Shown: piece by piece, positions 8,558 through 16,206 of the stretch
Numbering within the stretch: the first letter of the stretch is position 1
Layout of the letters: each line of letters starts with the position of its first letter
Assembly (NCBI RefSeq): GCF_001436605.1
Contig: NZ_AYZL01000006.1
Coordinates: 124,001 to 188,000, forward strand
Direction: 5' to 3'
Source of the DNA: Holzapfeliella floricola DSM 23037 = JCM 16512
GTDB taxonomy: Bacteria > Bacillota > Bacilli > Lactobacillales > Lactobacillaceae
DNA length: 64,000 nt
Position numbers and translations under genes: made by a program
The notes under the pieces: model-generated
Told to the model about the DNA's origin: nothing
Databases searched by the model: none
The model's input: the letters and a program-made list of their open reading frames with translations, nothing else

Positions 8558-8563
8558 TATAAT
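8558..8563 (+). promoter_or_regulatory. Extended -10 of the lipoprotein gene promoter
   Basis: TGTTATAAT: extended -10 (TG-N-TATAAT) 30 bases before the lipoprotein ATG. No clear -35 box is seen. Confidence 0.45.
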
Positions 8564-8592
8564 GCAAATAATAAAATTTTGGAGGATTTAAA

Positions 8593-9135
8593 ATGAAAAA
8601 AATAATATTAATGGGGTTATTATTATTAACTTTAGTTATGACAGGATGTACTAACGATAAAAGTCCTGCTACAACAAATATTAACCTTGATAATGAACTA
8701 GCTAATTCTAAGACAGGATCTTTCGAAAATGGATTACTCGAAACTGACTCACTTAGACTTAAAATAGTAGGGTACAAGGTCGTTAAAAAAGGTGAGTACT
8801 CTGATTATTTACATGATACTGCTCAGTATTCACAACTTGTTATCAAGTTTGAATCAGATAGCAAAATCCCTAACAATGATATCGATGGTAATAGCGTCTT
8901 CACTAATTTTTTCAGTGTTTACCAAGATAATGCCCCATCACCTGTAACAGTTCAATTAAACTTTAGTGGAATGTCTTCACCTGCAAAAAATATGGATAAA
9001 ACTGATCCAAATCATTATTATTATATATGTTATCCAGTTAAAGACGATAATTCTGATTTTACTTTGAGTGCCACTAAAGGAGGTAAAATTATAGGCCAAC
9101 AACGACTTAAAAATCCTAATAATAGTGAAACTTAA
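8593..9135 (+). CDS. Secreted lipoprotein, DUF5067-like
   Basis: A 180-residue lipoprotein. The N-terminus MKKIILMGLLLLTLVMTGC carries a lipobox (VMTG-C), so it is processed by signal peptidase II and anchored in the outer leaflet. The rest has the look of a DUF5067-type beta-sandwich: LKIVGYKVVKKGEY, LVIKFESDSKIPN, FFSVYQDN and YYICYPVKDDNSDFTLSATKGGKIIGQQ. Related domains occur in many Lactobacillales lipoproteins of unknown function. ATG with GGAGG at 8 bases. A terminator follows immediately. It is the first of three lipoprotein genes interleaved with XRE-membrane regulators at 8.6-11.6 kb. Confidence 0.75.
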   Translation: MKKIILMGLLLLTLVMTGCTNDKSPATTNINLDNELANSKTGSFENGLLETDSLRLKIVGYKVVKKGEYSDYLHDTAQYSQLVIKFESDSKIPNNDIDGNSVFTNFFSVYQDNAPSPVTVQLNFSGMSSPAKNMDKTDPNHYYYICYPVKDDNSDFTLSATKGGKIIGQQRLKNPNNSET

Positions 9136-9159
9136 AAATAGCCTTTTCAGGCTATTTTT
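9134..9159. terminator. Bidirectional terminator
   Basis: Perfect stem AAAAATAGCC / GGCTATTTTT with loop TTTTCA, between the lipoprotein gene and the convergent XRE gene. Confidence 0.8.
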
Positions 9160-9184
9160 CATTACTAAGAAAAATTCTTTGTTA

Positions 9185-9724
9185 TTAATGACTAAAAATT
9201 AATTTTTTGTTTAATCCTAAATAATGGTTAATAATATTAACTACTTTAACAGTTCCCTTATATAAAAATGGAATCAATACTGCTCCAAATATACAAAGTA
9301 ACACACTACTTATTAATTGCCATAATGCAAAAGACTGCAGCCCTGACAATGTTGATATATATAATATGAATGGTGATAAAATAAAAGCAATAAGGGTTAC
9401 CCAAAGTGAAAACACAATACTAATAACCACAATAAACACAGCAAGACCAACTATCAAGTTAAACAAAATGACACCAAACAAGGCTAAAATATTTATTCTC
9501 TTGTTATTTTTTTGTTCATTATAATTCTTATCTGAAACCAAAGTATTTAGTGGTGTTTGATAAAGATGGGCAATCTGATTTAGTGTCTCAATGCTGGGCA
9601 AAGCCTGATCCTGTTCCCATCTAGAAATAGTTTGCCTAGTTACATATAGTTCTTTTGCTACCTGTGATTGTGTCGCTCTACTTTCTTGCCTTAGCTCTTG
9701 TAACTTTTGTCCTAATGTCATCAT
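9185..9724 (-). CDS. XRE-family regulator with membrane tail (1)
   Basis: A 179-residue protein. Residues ~5-60 form an XRE helix-turn-helix: LGQKLQELRQESRATQSQVAKELYVTRQTISRWEQDQALPS, a close match to the family. From ~75 to ~165 there are two to three hydrophobic helices (ILALFGVILFNLIVGLAVFIVVISIVFSLWVTLIAFILSPF), so the protein is probably membrane-tethered. Such regulators are common in lactic acid bacteria and often control nearby membrane or bacteriocin genes; the signal is unknown. Two adjacent ATG codons are possible starts, both behind GAGGAAAA. It is upstream-adjacent to a second regulator of the same design. Confidence 0.82.
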   Translation of the reverse strand: MMTLGQKLQELRQESRATQSQVAKELYVTRQTISRWEQDQALPSIETLNQIAHLYQTPLNTLVSDKNYNEQKNNKRINILALFGVILFNLIVGLAVFIVVISIVFSLWVTLIAFILSPFILYISTLSGLQSFALWQLISSVLLCIFGAVLIPFLYKGTVKVVNIINHYLGLNKKLIFSH

Positions 9725-9807
9725 TTTTCCTCGCTCTCTTATTTTAACTTACACCAAAATGTTGTCACATCACAAGCAATTGTCATGTTACATTGGTTTA
9801 TTAATCA

Positions 9808-9838
9808 AAAAGCTAGTCCTAATCTGGACTAGCTTTTT
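9808..9838. terminator. Terminator overlapping the end of XRE gene 2
   Basis: Perfect stem AAAAAGCTAGTCC / GGACTAGCTTTTT. It contains the TAG stop of the minus-strand XRE gene. Confidence 0.8.
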
Positions 9839-10443
9839 CTATTTAAGAACGCCAAGATAATCGAAAACTCACTCATACTTATAATCAATGCTGCCAAAAC
9901 ATAATAGACTTTAATGTTTAACATAATTGGTATAGTACCAATCGTAATTCCAGTGATATGACCTGCAATGAGTGGCTGAAATAAAACAATTAAATTAATA
10001 AGCATTAAGCTAAATGGCAGGCAACTCATTAGTATAAATCCCCTATTTTGCATTTTTGTTTTGCGAAAGAAGATACCATAAACCAAAATACTAACAATGA
10101 CCAATACAAAAGCACCTGGAAAATTAACTACCTGGAAAGTATCGCCATACATTAGTAGAACTAAAATCAATTGCATAATAATAAAAAGTTTGCTAAATAA
10201 ACGATGTCGGTTGCCCATCGGAACTGTTGAATGGTCTTCACTTACACCATTATGATGAATCAAGTCGTCAATTGTCGTTTCAAAAAAAGCACTAATCTTT
10301 TGAAGCGATAACATATCAGGCTCAGTTCGACTATTCTCCCAAGATGAAATGACTTTACTAGAAACATTTAATTTCTGTGATAATTGCTCTTGAGTTAATG
10401 ATTTTTGTTTTCGTAATCTTTTTAAATTATGACTAAAATACAT
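9829..10443 (-). CDS. XRE-family regulator with membrane tail (2)
   Basis: A 204-residue protein with an N-terminal XRE helix-turn-helix (FSHNLKRLRKQKSLTQEQLSQKLNVSSKVISSWENSRTEPD, residues ~3-45) and four hydrophobic segments from ~85 to ~200 (for example LFIIMQLILVLLMYG and GAFVLVIVSILVYGIFF). The design matches the neighbour at 9185-9724, but the sequences are only distantly related outside the HTH. It is divergent from two lipoprotein genes across a 177-bp gap, and may control them. ATG after GGAGGCGTGAG. Confidence 0.82.
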   Translation of the reverse strand: MYFSHNLKRLRKQKSLTQEQLSQKLNVSSKVISSWENSRTEPDMLSLQKISAFFETTIDDLIHHNGVSEDHSTVPMGNRHRLFSKLFIIMQLILVLLMYGDTFQVVNFPGAFVLVIVSILVYGIFFRKTKMQNRGFILMSCLPFSLMLINLIVLFQPLIAGHITGITIGTIPIMLNIKVYYVLAALIISMSEFSIILAFLNRKS

Positions 10444-10620
10444 CTCACGCCTCCAATTGTAGTTTCAGTATACTAAATCTCACCCAGAATTTGAAATCAG
10501 TTACAAAGAACTTCTCTACAAAATAAAGATAATCAAAAATCAACAATTTGGGGATGTTCATCTTCGACTATCTTTAGTAATTTGAATTTATTAATAACTA
10601 TGAAAAGAGGTTACACTTTT

Positions 10621-11061
10621 ATGCTTAAAAAGTACAGTTGTACATTGTTGACGATATTAACTTTAATAATGTTTACAGGATGCTCAGTTAAACATTATGA
10701 ATTACCATCACAGGAATCATCGCAAAATTCACTGCCTATTGACACAAATTCAAAAACTGACGAATTGACTTTGCCGAAAAGTTCGAGTTCTACCATCATT
10801 CAAAATCTAGCAGTTACTAGTAATAACGATAATCCCAATCAATTTGAATTACCTATCAAGATGACAAAAAACAACACTAATACTTTTTTTAAAGTCTCTG
10901 CTAAACAAGGTGATCACACTTTAGTATACGAAGAGGTTATCAATGAAAATAACTCCATCAAATATTTTCAACTTTTTGATTTAACGATCCCCGTTTACTT
11001 TCAATTATCTGACTACAAGACAAATCAGATTTTATTTGAAAGAACTTACTACCTCAACTAA
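10621..11061 (+). CDS. Small secreted lipoprotein (1)
   Basis: About 146 residues from the ATG at 10621, chosen because MLKKYSCTLLTILTLIMFTGCS is a clean lipoprotein signal with lipobox (MFTG-C); in-frame starts upstream at 10582 and 10600 would add a non-signal extension. The body has a Ser/Asn-rich linker (~20-60), then a compact domain ending DYKTNQILFERTYYLN. The next gene ends in a very similar motif (ILFETTYYLI), so the two are paralogues. Function unknown. Located divergently from an XRE-membrane regulator. Confidence 0.7.
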   Translation: MLKKYSCTLLTILTLIMFTGCSVKHYELPSQESSQNSLPIDTNSKTDELTLPKSSSSTIIQNLAVTSNNDNPNQFELPIKMTKNNTNTFFKVSAKQGDHTLVYEEVINENNSIKYFQLFDLTIPVYFQLSDYKTNQILFERTYYLN

Positions 11062-11085
11062 ATCAAAATTATGAAAGGAATCACT

Positions 11086-11571
11086 ATGAACAAAAAATTA
11101 TTTGGACTAATTTTTATACTGGTTTTAACTGGCTGCTCAAATCAACCCAACAACAGCTCACAACACTCTAAAGCACAACTTGATCAGCATATTATCTACC
11201 AAAATAACGCCGGCACTTTTAATCGACGTGAAGATACAGTTTACCTTCTAAATCAGCCAACGAAAATAACTGGTTATCAAATTGTTTCTCAATATAACCA
11301 ATTCACGCTTATATTTGATACACCATACGATTACAATCATACAACGATTGGTGTTCCTAATGATAATTACACAGATATCAGTATTTCTCAAAATAAACAA
11401 GAATTGATTAGTGATGGCGTTAATAATACCCAATCAAAAATCAACGATATTGATTATAGCACCAGATCTTCATCTTATAAGATTTTAGATTCTTCAGCTC
11501 CCATAAAACTAAAAATAACTGAAGGTAAAACTAAGAAAATTTTATTTGAGACAACTTATTATTTGATTTAA
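11086..11571 (+). CDS. Small secreted lipoprotein (2)
   Basis: About 161 residues from the ATG at 11086, preceded by AAAGGA at 7 bases; an in-frame ATG at 11071 overlaps that ribosome site and would spoil the signal peptide. MNKKLFGLIFILVLTGCSNQ is a lipoprotein signal with lipobox VLTG-C. The domain contains TKITGYQIVSQYNQFTLIFD and ends KTKKILFETTYYLI, the same ending as the upstream paralogue. It starts 24 bases after that gene, so they form an operon. No known function. Confidence 0.72.
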   Translation: MNKKLFGLIFILVLTGCSNQPNNSSQHSKAQLDQHIIYQNNAGTFNRREDTVYLLNQPTKITGYQIVSQYNQFTLIFDTPYDYNHTTIGVPNDNYTDISISQNKQELISDGVNNTQSKINDIDYSTRSSSYKILDSSAPIKLKITEGKTKKILFETTYYLI

Positions 11572-11655
11572 GCCAAAATCACGGAAGAATAATCATAATA
11601 TTTTTTCCTAAAAAATACTCAAAATTATTTTTAACTAAATTAAAAGTTTTCGATT

Positions 11656-12747
11656 TTACATCATAAACTTCTTTAGTAATGGTATACGACGTGCAATCAA
11701 TGTCAGACATATTGATAGAAGAAAAACAATTATTGAAATAACTGGTACAGCAATCAATGTATTATTGAACCACTCAAATGCCTGACATTTTTTTATTAAA
11801 ATCGTCACAATGAAAAAGTGAACTAAATAAATCCCCATTACAATTTGAGATAACTGAACCATATAAGGTGACCATTTCTGATTATAATTAGATTGCCAAT
11901 CTATCTTGTTACTTAATTGTTTGATAAAAATAAACAGTGCAAAAGTGGTTAACATAACGTTAAAACTTGTATAACTATAGAGTGGAATCATAATAACTTG
12001 ATAGTGATGTGATAATATTCCTGTCGCCGCAAAAGTAATAATTGCACTAATTAGCCCTAAAATGTACAAAATATGACGCCACTTCTTTGGTATGCTGACT
12101 TCATCAAAATAATGGCCCGCCACAAAATAAGCTGAAAAACCTAATGTGAAATTAAAGTAAATCCTTGAAAAAGAAATCGCTATACTATCAAAAATAACTT
12201 TAATGGCGTGTGGCATAGTTTGATAAATCGCCAAATTTTCATAACATTCTGATAATGTTGGCAATAAAAACGTGAAAATAAGTGCTAAAGCCCAAAAATA
12301 ACGTGTTAATTTTATATCTTCAGTAATTTTGCGTAGCAGTGGAATGAGTACATAAAGTCCTAGCAGCATATGCAAAAACCATAAGTGCGAATAACCTTCA
12401 ATCATTGTGACGATTGCTTCTCTTAAACTTCCTACTTCAAAATAATTGAAAATACCATATGCAATATGCCAAAAAATTGTCAGATAAGCAATCTTAGCAA
12501 TATTTTTTTGAAACAATTTCTTTAGATTTAGTTTTCTTTTGGGGTTTAAAAACAATGCCCCAGAAATCATGACAAATATTGGCACGCACCATCGCATCAT
12601 CGCATCCCAGAAGTTCAAACTCTGCCAAGTAAATGATCTCACATCTGCCGTATAATACAGACTTTGAGACGATACATGAATCATAATCACCGCTATAATT
12701 GCCATAATTCTTAAAATATCTAAATAATATACCCTCTTTATAATCAC
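11656..12747 (-). CDS. Acyltransferase 3 family membrane protein
   Basis: A 363-residue protein with about ten membrane helices. The N-terminal signature KRVYYLDILRIMAIIAVIMIHVSSQ contains the conserved Arg and His of the acyltransferase-3 (OafA/WecH-like) family, and FVMISGALFL plus HLWFLHMLLGLYVLIPLLRKI are also typical. Members acetylate or otherwise acylate cell-surface sugars (peptidoglycan, polysaccharide, teichoic acids). The substrate cannot be read here. It is not adjacent to a polysaccharide cluster. It ends close to the convergent lipoprotein gene without an obvious hairpin between them. Confidence 0.8.
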   Translation of the reverse strand: MIIKRVYYLDILRIMAIIAVIMIHVSSQSLYYTADVRSFTWQSLNFWDAMMRWCVPIFVMISGALFLNPKRKLNLKKLFQKNIAKIAYLTIFWHIAYGIFNYFEVGSLREAIVTMIEGYSHLWFLHMLLGLYVLIPLLRKITEDIKLTRYFWALALIFTFLLPTLSECYENLAIYQTMPHAIKVIFDSIAISFSRIYFNFTLGFSAYFVAGHYFDEVSIPKKWRHILYILGLISAIITFAATGILSHHYQVIMIPLYSYTSFNVMLTTFALFIFIKQLSNKIDWQSNYNQKWSPYMVQLSQIVMGIYLVHFFIVTILIKKCQAFEWFNNTLIAVPVISIIVFLLSICLTLIARRIPLLKKFMM

Positions 12748-12798
12748 TTATTGATTCTCCCTATTAAATAGTGTTTAACTCTCTTCTTTTATTCTACA

Positions 12799-12838
12799 CA
12801 AAAAAGGCCTGCTTGACAGTCGTCAAACAAGCCTTTTT
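12799..12838. terminator. Hairpin upstream of the acyltransferase gene
   Basis: AAAAAGGCCTGCTTGA / TCAAACAAGCCTTTTT with G-U pairs and T runs. It most likely ends transcription of the minus-strand 71-residue membrane protein gene at 12981-13196. Confidence 0.7.
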
Positions 12839-12980
12839 GTATGTTTTTACTCAGAAGTAAACGTATATGTGTGTACTTAGAAAGTACATTTTTAAAATAC
12901 ATTATTAAGCGATTTATTGCAAATAAAAAATAACCCTAAAAAATGATAACTAGTATCATTTTTTAAGGCTATCGATTGCG

Positions 12981-13196
12981 TTATTCTTTTATTTTTAAAC
13001 CGCTTTTAAATAGCCACAGTCCTAATTTTATGACATTTGATAAAATGAAAATCAAAAGCAAAACTCTTGGTATTTGCCATACATAATCATTACCTGGCAA
13101 AATACTCAAATAAGATACTAAAGCTAAAATCATGGCTATCATAATTAGAAATAGTCCCGTATAAATAAAAACTAGTTTTCGATGAGTGTTTGTCAT
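12981..13196 (-). CDS. Small two-helix membrane protein
   Basis: 71 residues with two hydrophobic helices (LVFIYTGLFLIMIAMILALVSYL and VLLLIFILSNVIKLGLWLF) and a basic C-terminus (KSGLKIKE). No family recognised. ATG after GGAGGTAATGAGTAA. About 230 bases upstream is a promoter element that repeats the one in front of the SLAP-like operon, so this gene may belong to the same regulon. Immunity-like or modulator roles are possible but unsupported. Confidence 0.6.
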   Translation of the reverse strand: MTNTHRKLVFIYTGLFLIMIAMILALVSYLSILPGNDYVWQIPRVLLLIFILSNVIKLGLWLFKSGLKIKE

Positions 13197-13420
13197 TTAC
13201 TCATTACCTCCAATAGATTATGAGATTCAATTGACTTAATATTAACCCACTACTTGCTGATATCCCTATGATATAAGCTTGTTTCTTACTAATATCTCGT
13301 CAATCTTCCATAATAGAACTTAAATAACAACCTCCTAATTATCAACAATGTACTTAGCGTTTTGATAAAAGTATCGCAATTCCTAACGACTACCAGTTGT
13401 TATGGAACTGCTAATATCTG
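13197..13420. other. Intergenic leader between membrane protein gene and repeated promoter
   Basis: No confident gene. On the minus strand there is an AGGAGG (near 13330) followed by only short frames: a TTG-started 13-codon frame, then an open frame without a standard start that reads KKQAYIIGISASSGLILSQ and ends at the ribosome site of the 71-residue gene. It may be the remnant of a decayed small gene. The region is probably the 5' leader of the membrane protein message. Confidence 0.3.
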
Positions 13421-13464
13421 ACTATATCAAATAATCGTTGGTTTTCTTAGCTATTTCGGGTTAC
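13421..13464 (-). promoter_or_regulatory. Repeated activator-type promoter, copy 1
   Basis: On the minus strand: a 19-bp element (CTTAGCTATTTCGGGTTAC on plus, 13446-13464), 19 bases, then TATAGT (13421-13426) as -10. The same arrangement with one mismatch in the element occurs at 15428-15471. The element falls on the -35 position, where no good -35 hexamer is present, which suggests activator dependence. Confidence 0.5.
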
Positions 13465-13485
13465 ACGTCCTCTATTAAGTTTAGA

Positions 13486-14079
13486 TTATTGATTATTTGT
13501 AATAAAGCTTGGTTCAGATATTAGTTTATTGCCTCTAGATTTTTCTGTTTTGATAGTAGCCATGCTTGCTCGAAGCCATTGATCTTTTCCCAATTCATAC
13601 CAAGCCTCGCCTCTTACTAGTCTTCGGGATTGTACTTTGTATTCCATATTTGGATAAACCCGACCAGTAGCTTTATTACCTCTAAAGCCCACCGCACTTA
13701 AAAGTGTCTCAGTTCCTCTTGAATCAACATCAGCTTCAATTTTAATAACTGCATCTAAGTCTTGTACTGAATTTTCACCACCTAAATCATAATATTTAGA
13801 ACTTGCCCACTCATTATTTCCAACTAAGTACCAAGGTTGGCCATCTGCTCCTGTAACAGTTGTGTTCACTAACCATTGAGATTCTGTTGGTAAATAGTGA
13901 CCTGTTACACTGGAAGCTGTTTGAACATCCCGCCATGTCACAATGCCATATCCTTTGACATAATTGACGGTTGCGGTTTTATCGGGTGCAGCTGCTTTTG
14001 CTGATTGGGATTGACTTGTTGAAAGTCCAATCATAGCAGTTAATAATGCTAACCCTGAGATAATTGTTTTCTTTTTCAT
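13486..14079 (-). CDS. Secreted SLAP-like surface protein (3rd of the operon)
   Basis: 197 residues: signal peptide (MKKKTIISGLALLTAMIGLSTSQSQSAKA), then two SLAP/SH3-like repeats of the kind found in Lactobacillales surface proteins. Repeat 1 has ATVNYVKGYGIVTW, GHYLPTESQWLVN and WYLVGNNEWASSKYYDL; repeat 2 has YKVQSRRLVRGEAWYELGKDQW. Such domains bind secondary cell wall polymers. The first ~105 residues are almost identical to the upstream paralogue at 14083-14688, while the second repeat diverges, consistent with recent duplication or gene conversion. Only 3 bases separate it from that gene. No catalytic domain is present. Confidence 0.78.
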   Translation of the reverse strand: MKKKTIISGLALLTAMIGLSTSQSQSAKAAAPDKTATVNYVKGYGIVTWRDVQTASSVTGHYLPTESQWLVNTTVTGADGQPWYLVGNNEWASSKYYDLGGENSVQDLDAVIKIEADVDSRGTETLLSAVGFRGNKATGRVYPNMEYKVQSRRLVRGEAWYELGKDQWLRASMATIKTEKSRGNKLISEPSFITNNQ

Positions 14080-14082
14080 ATT

Positions 14083-14688
14083 TTACTCCCCCTGATAAGG
14101 ATTTGGACCTTTCCTGTAATCTGTAGGCTCAAAAAATGTTTTATTCCCCCTAGATTTTTCACTTTTTATCGTAGCACATATATCTTTAACCCATTGATTT
14201 TTACCGATTTCATACCACGCATTTCCGCCAACAACTCTTTTACTAAATGTTTTATATTCAGTTCCAAATGGCGAAGTAACAGTCGATATTTCAGGGATTA
14301 ATGGACTAGAGTATATAAATTGAGTATCATAATAATCATTTTTCTCCATTTTAACAATAGCATCTAAATCTTGTACTGAGTTTTCATTACCCAAATCATA
14401 ATATTTAGAACTTGCCCATTCATTATTTCCTACTAGGTACCAAGGTTGACCGTCTGCTCCTGTAACAGTTGTATTCACTAACCATTGAGATTCTGTTGGT
14501 AAATAATGACCTGTTACACTGGAAGCTGTTTGAACATCACGCCATGTCGCAATGCCATATCCTTTGACATAATTGACGGTTGCTGTTTTATCAGGTGCAG
14601 CTGCTTCTGCTGATTGGGATTGACTTGTTGAAAGTCCAATCATAGCAGTTAATAATGCTAACCCTGTAGCAATTGTTTTCTTTTTCAT
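14083..14688 (-). CDS. Secreted SLAP-like surface protein (2nd of the operon)
   Basis: About 201 residues from the ATG at 14688, chosen because GGAGG lies 7 bases before it; a longer frame from 14703 would start inside the ribosome site. Signal peptide MKKKTIATGLALLTAMIGLS and cleavage near SAEA-AAP, then SLAP-like repeat 1 (ATVNYVKGYGIATW, WYLVGNNEWASSKYYDL) and repeat 2 (YKTFSKRVVGGNAWYEIGKNQW, IKSEKSRGNK). The N-terminal half is nearly the same as the downstream paralogue. Function inferred as a small wall-associated protein; nothing shows an enzymatic role. Confidence 0.78.
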   Translation of the reverse strand: MKKKTIATGLALLTAMIGLSTSQSQSAEAAAPDKTATVNYVKGYGIATWRDVQTASSVTGHYLPTESQWLVNTTVTGADGQPWYLVGNNEWASSKYYDLGNENSVQDLDAIVKMEKNDYYDTQFIYSSPLIPEISTVTSPFGTEYKTFSKRVVGGNAWYEIGKNQWVKDICATIKSEKSRGNKTFFEPTDYRKGPNPYQGE

Positions 14689-14706
14689 ATCGTTATCCTC
14701 CACTAG

Positions 14707-15354
14707 TTATAGTTGTCGATTTTTGATTTTATTTTGATAAAAATTATAGTTCTTTTGATTAACATCTGGTAAATTATCTGGATATACCTTATCTTCTCGT
14801 GAAACTTCACTCTTAATATCAGCATATTGACCTTCAATCCATTGATTTTGGCCAACATTATACCAATTTTTACCATTAACAAGTTGTCTACTGAAAACTT
14901 GATAATCATTATTAAACTTTACAAATCCTGTTTGATTATAACTTGTAGTGTCAGAAAAAATAGGAACACCTTTTCTAAAAGTATTTGTATTTTTAATGGT
15001 AATAACTGCGTTCATTTTTTGATTATTATATTCATGATTTAAATCGTAATATTTAGCACTAGCCCATTCATTATTTCCAACTAAGTACCAAAATGAATTA
15101 TCTGTTAGCATTGACACGTGGTTAACAATCCATTGCGTTCCTGTTGGTAAATAGTGTCTTGTAGGTGTTTCATCAACATTTTTCCAAGTAGAAATTCCAT
15201 ACCCTTTTACATAATTAACCGTTGCAGTTACACCTTTATTATAATCATCCTCCTTAATAACTTGCTTTGTTGCAGCACTTGCTGTTTGTCCCACGCCTAA
15301 TAAACATATTGCAGATAATACCGCACTGCATAATTTAATTGTTCCTCGCTTCAT
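14707..15354 (-). CDS. Secreted SLAP-like surface protein (1st of the operon)
   Basis: 215 residues with signal peptide MKRGTIKLCSAVLSAICLLGVGQTASA and two SLAP-like repeats: ATVNYVKGYGISTW, HYLPTGTQWIVN, FWYLVGNNEWASAKYYDL, then YQVFSRQLVNGKNWYNVGQNQW. It is the most divergent of the three paralogues and the first gene of the operon. The C-terminus is Asn/Lys-rich (QKNYNFYQNKIKNRQL). ATG after AGGAG. The promoter with the 19-bp element lies ~75-115 bases upstream, divergent from the XRE regulator gene. Confidence 0.78.
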   Translation of the reverse strand: MKRGTIKLCSAVLSAICLLGVGQTASAATKQVIKEDDYNKGVTATVNYVKGYGISTWKNVDETPTRHYLPTGTQWIVNHVSMLTDNSFWYLVGNNEWASAKYYDLNHEYNNQKMNAVITIKNTNTFRKGVPIFSDTTSYNQTGFVKFNNDYQVFSRQLVNGKNWYNVGQNQWIEGQYADIKSEVSREDKVYPDNLPDVNQKNYNFYQNKIKNRQL

Positions 15355-15427
15355 TAATAATTCTCCTAGTTAATTATTCCATTTCAAAAAGATGTTCCTC
15401 TTTTGAAATATCCTGCTATCTGACCTG

Positions 15428-15471
15428 ACTATAACAAATTATTAATGATTTACTTAGCTATTTTGGGTTAC
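15428..15471 (-). promoter_or_regulatory. Repeated activator-type promoter, copy 2 (SLAP-like operon)
   Basis: Minus strand: 19-bp element (CTTAGCTATTTTGGGTTAC on plus, 15453-15471), 19-base spacer and TATAGT -10 at 15428-15433. It has the same geometry as copy 1 at 13421-13464. It lies between the SLAP-like operon and the XRE regulator pair, so one of those regulators is the natural candidate to bind it. Confidence 0.55.
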
Positions 15472-15547
15472 ATTTACCTATTCTATGGACAACTTTTTCG
15501 ATATAATTAAAATAATTCATAAACTCATATTAAAGGAGATTACGGTT

Positions 15548-16192
15548 ATCGAATTTAGTGAGAAAATTAAATATATCAGAAGCTATCACAATCTAACTCA
15601 AGATCAGCTCGCCAACAAACTCAATGTTTCTCGTAAAACGATTTCTGCTTGGGAAAATAATCGTGGAATTCCTGATTATTATCTAGTTAAAGCTATTGAA
15701 CAATTATTTAATATTGATTCTGACTCTCTTCTCAATCCGAAAAAAGAAATCAATTTTGATATGTTTGAATTAAAACGAAAACAGCTTTTAAAAATTAAAA
15801 TCATTTCTGTCATAGAAACCATATCATTAATTATTGGATACTTAACCCTAATGAAATTAGTAAATACTTTTTACAATACGCCGTTTTTACTTTTAAATAC
15901 TTTCTACTTAAATAAATTAATAAGAGGTTATTATAAAAAATTTGCTAACTATTTTTCTGAATATGCTTCTCCTCTAGGTTTGTTTGGAGTAATACTGATT
16001 AGCAATACTTTTTTAGGCGGAATATTTTCTAATAAACTTATATATGCTAGTTCACATTTAAGTATCAGCTACAATTTAGGAATATTAGCAAGTCTAATAA
16101 TTGTTAGTCTAATAATCAGTTATGCTATTTTTGTTATTTATAAAGTCATAATCATTTTGTATAAAGAAAAACATATTTCAAATCAAAATTAA
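15548..16192 (+). CDS. XRE-family regulator with membrane tail (3), apparent ATC start
   Basis: About 214 residues. XRE HTH at the N-terminus: FSEKIKYIRSYHNLTQDQLANKLNVSRKTISAWENNRGIPD. Four hydrophobic helices follow from ~80 to ~210. There is no ATG, GTG or TTG near the domain start; the codon with the best context is ATC at 15548, 9 bases after AAAGGAG. An in-frame ATG at 15485 would add 21 residues but has no ribosome site and would lie at the SLAP promoter. The downstream paralogue shows exactly the same AAAGGAG-9-ATC arrangement. Likely controls the divergent SLAP-like operon; that is inference from position. Confidence 0.7.
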   Translation: MEFSEKIKYIRSYHNLTQDQLANKLNVSRKTISAWENNRGIPDYYLVKAIEQLFNIDSDSLLNPKKEINFDMFELKRKQLLKIKIISVIETISLIIGYLTLMKLVNTFYNTPFLLLNTFYLNKLIRGYYKKFANYFSEYASPLGLFGVILISNTFLGGIFSNKLIYASSHLSISYNLGILASLIIVSLIISYAIFVIYKVIIILYKEKHISNQN

Positions 16193-16206
16193 AGGAGCTT
16201 ACAGTT

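Noticed and set aside
13197-13420. Possible small peptide gene with AGGAGG on the minus strand
   Set aside because: Only a 13-codon TTG frame and a start-less frame follow, so coding cannot be supported.
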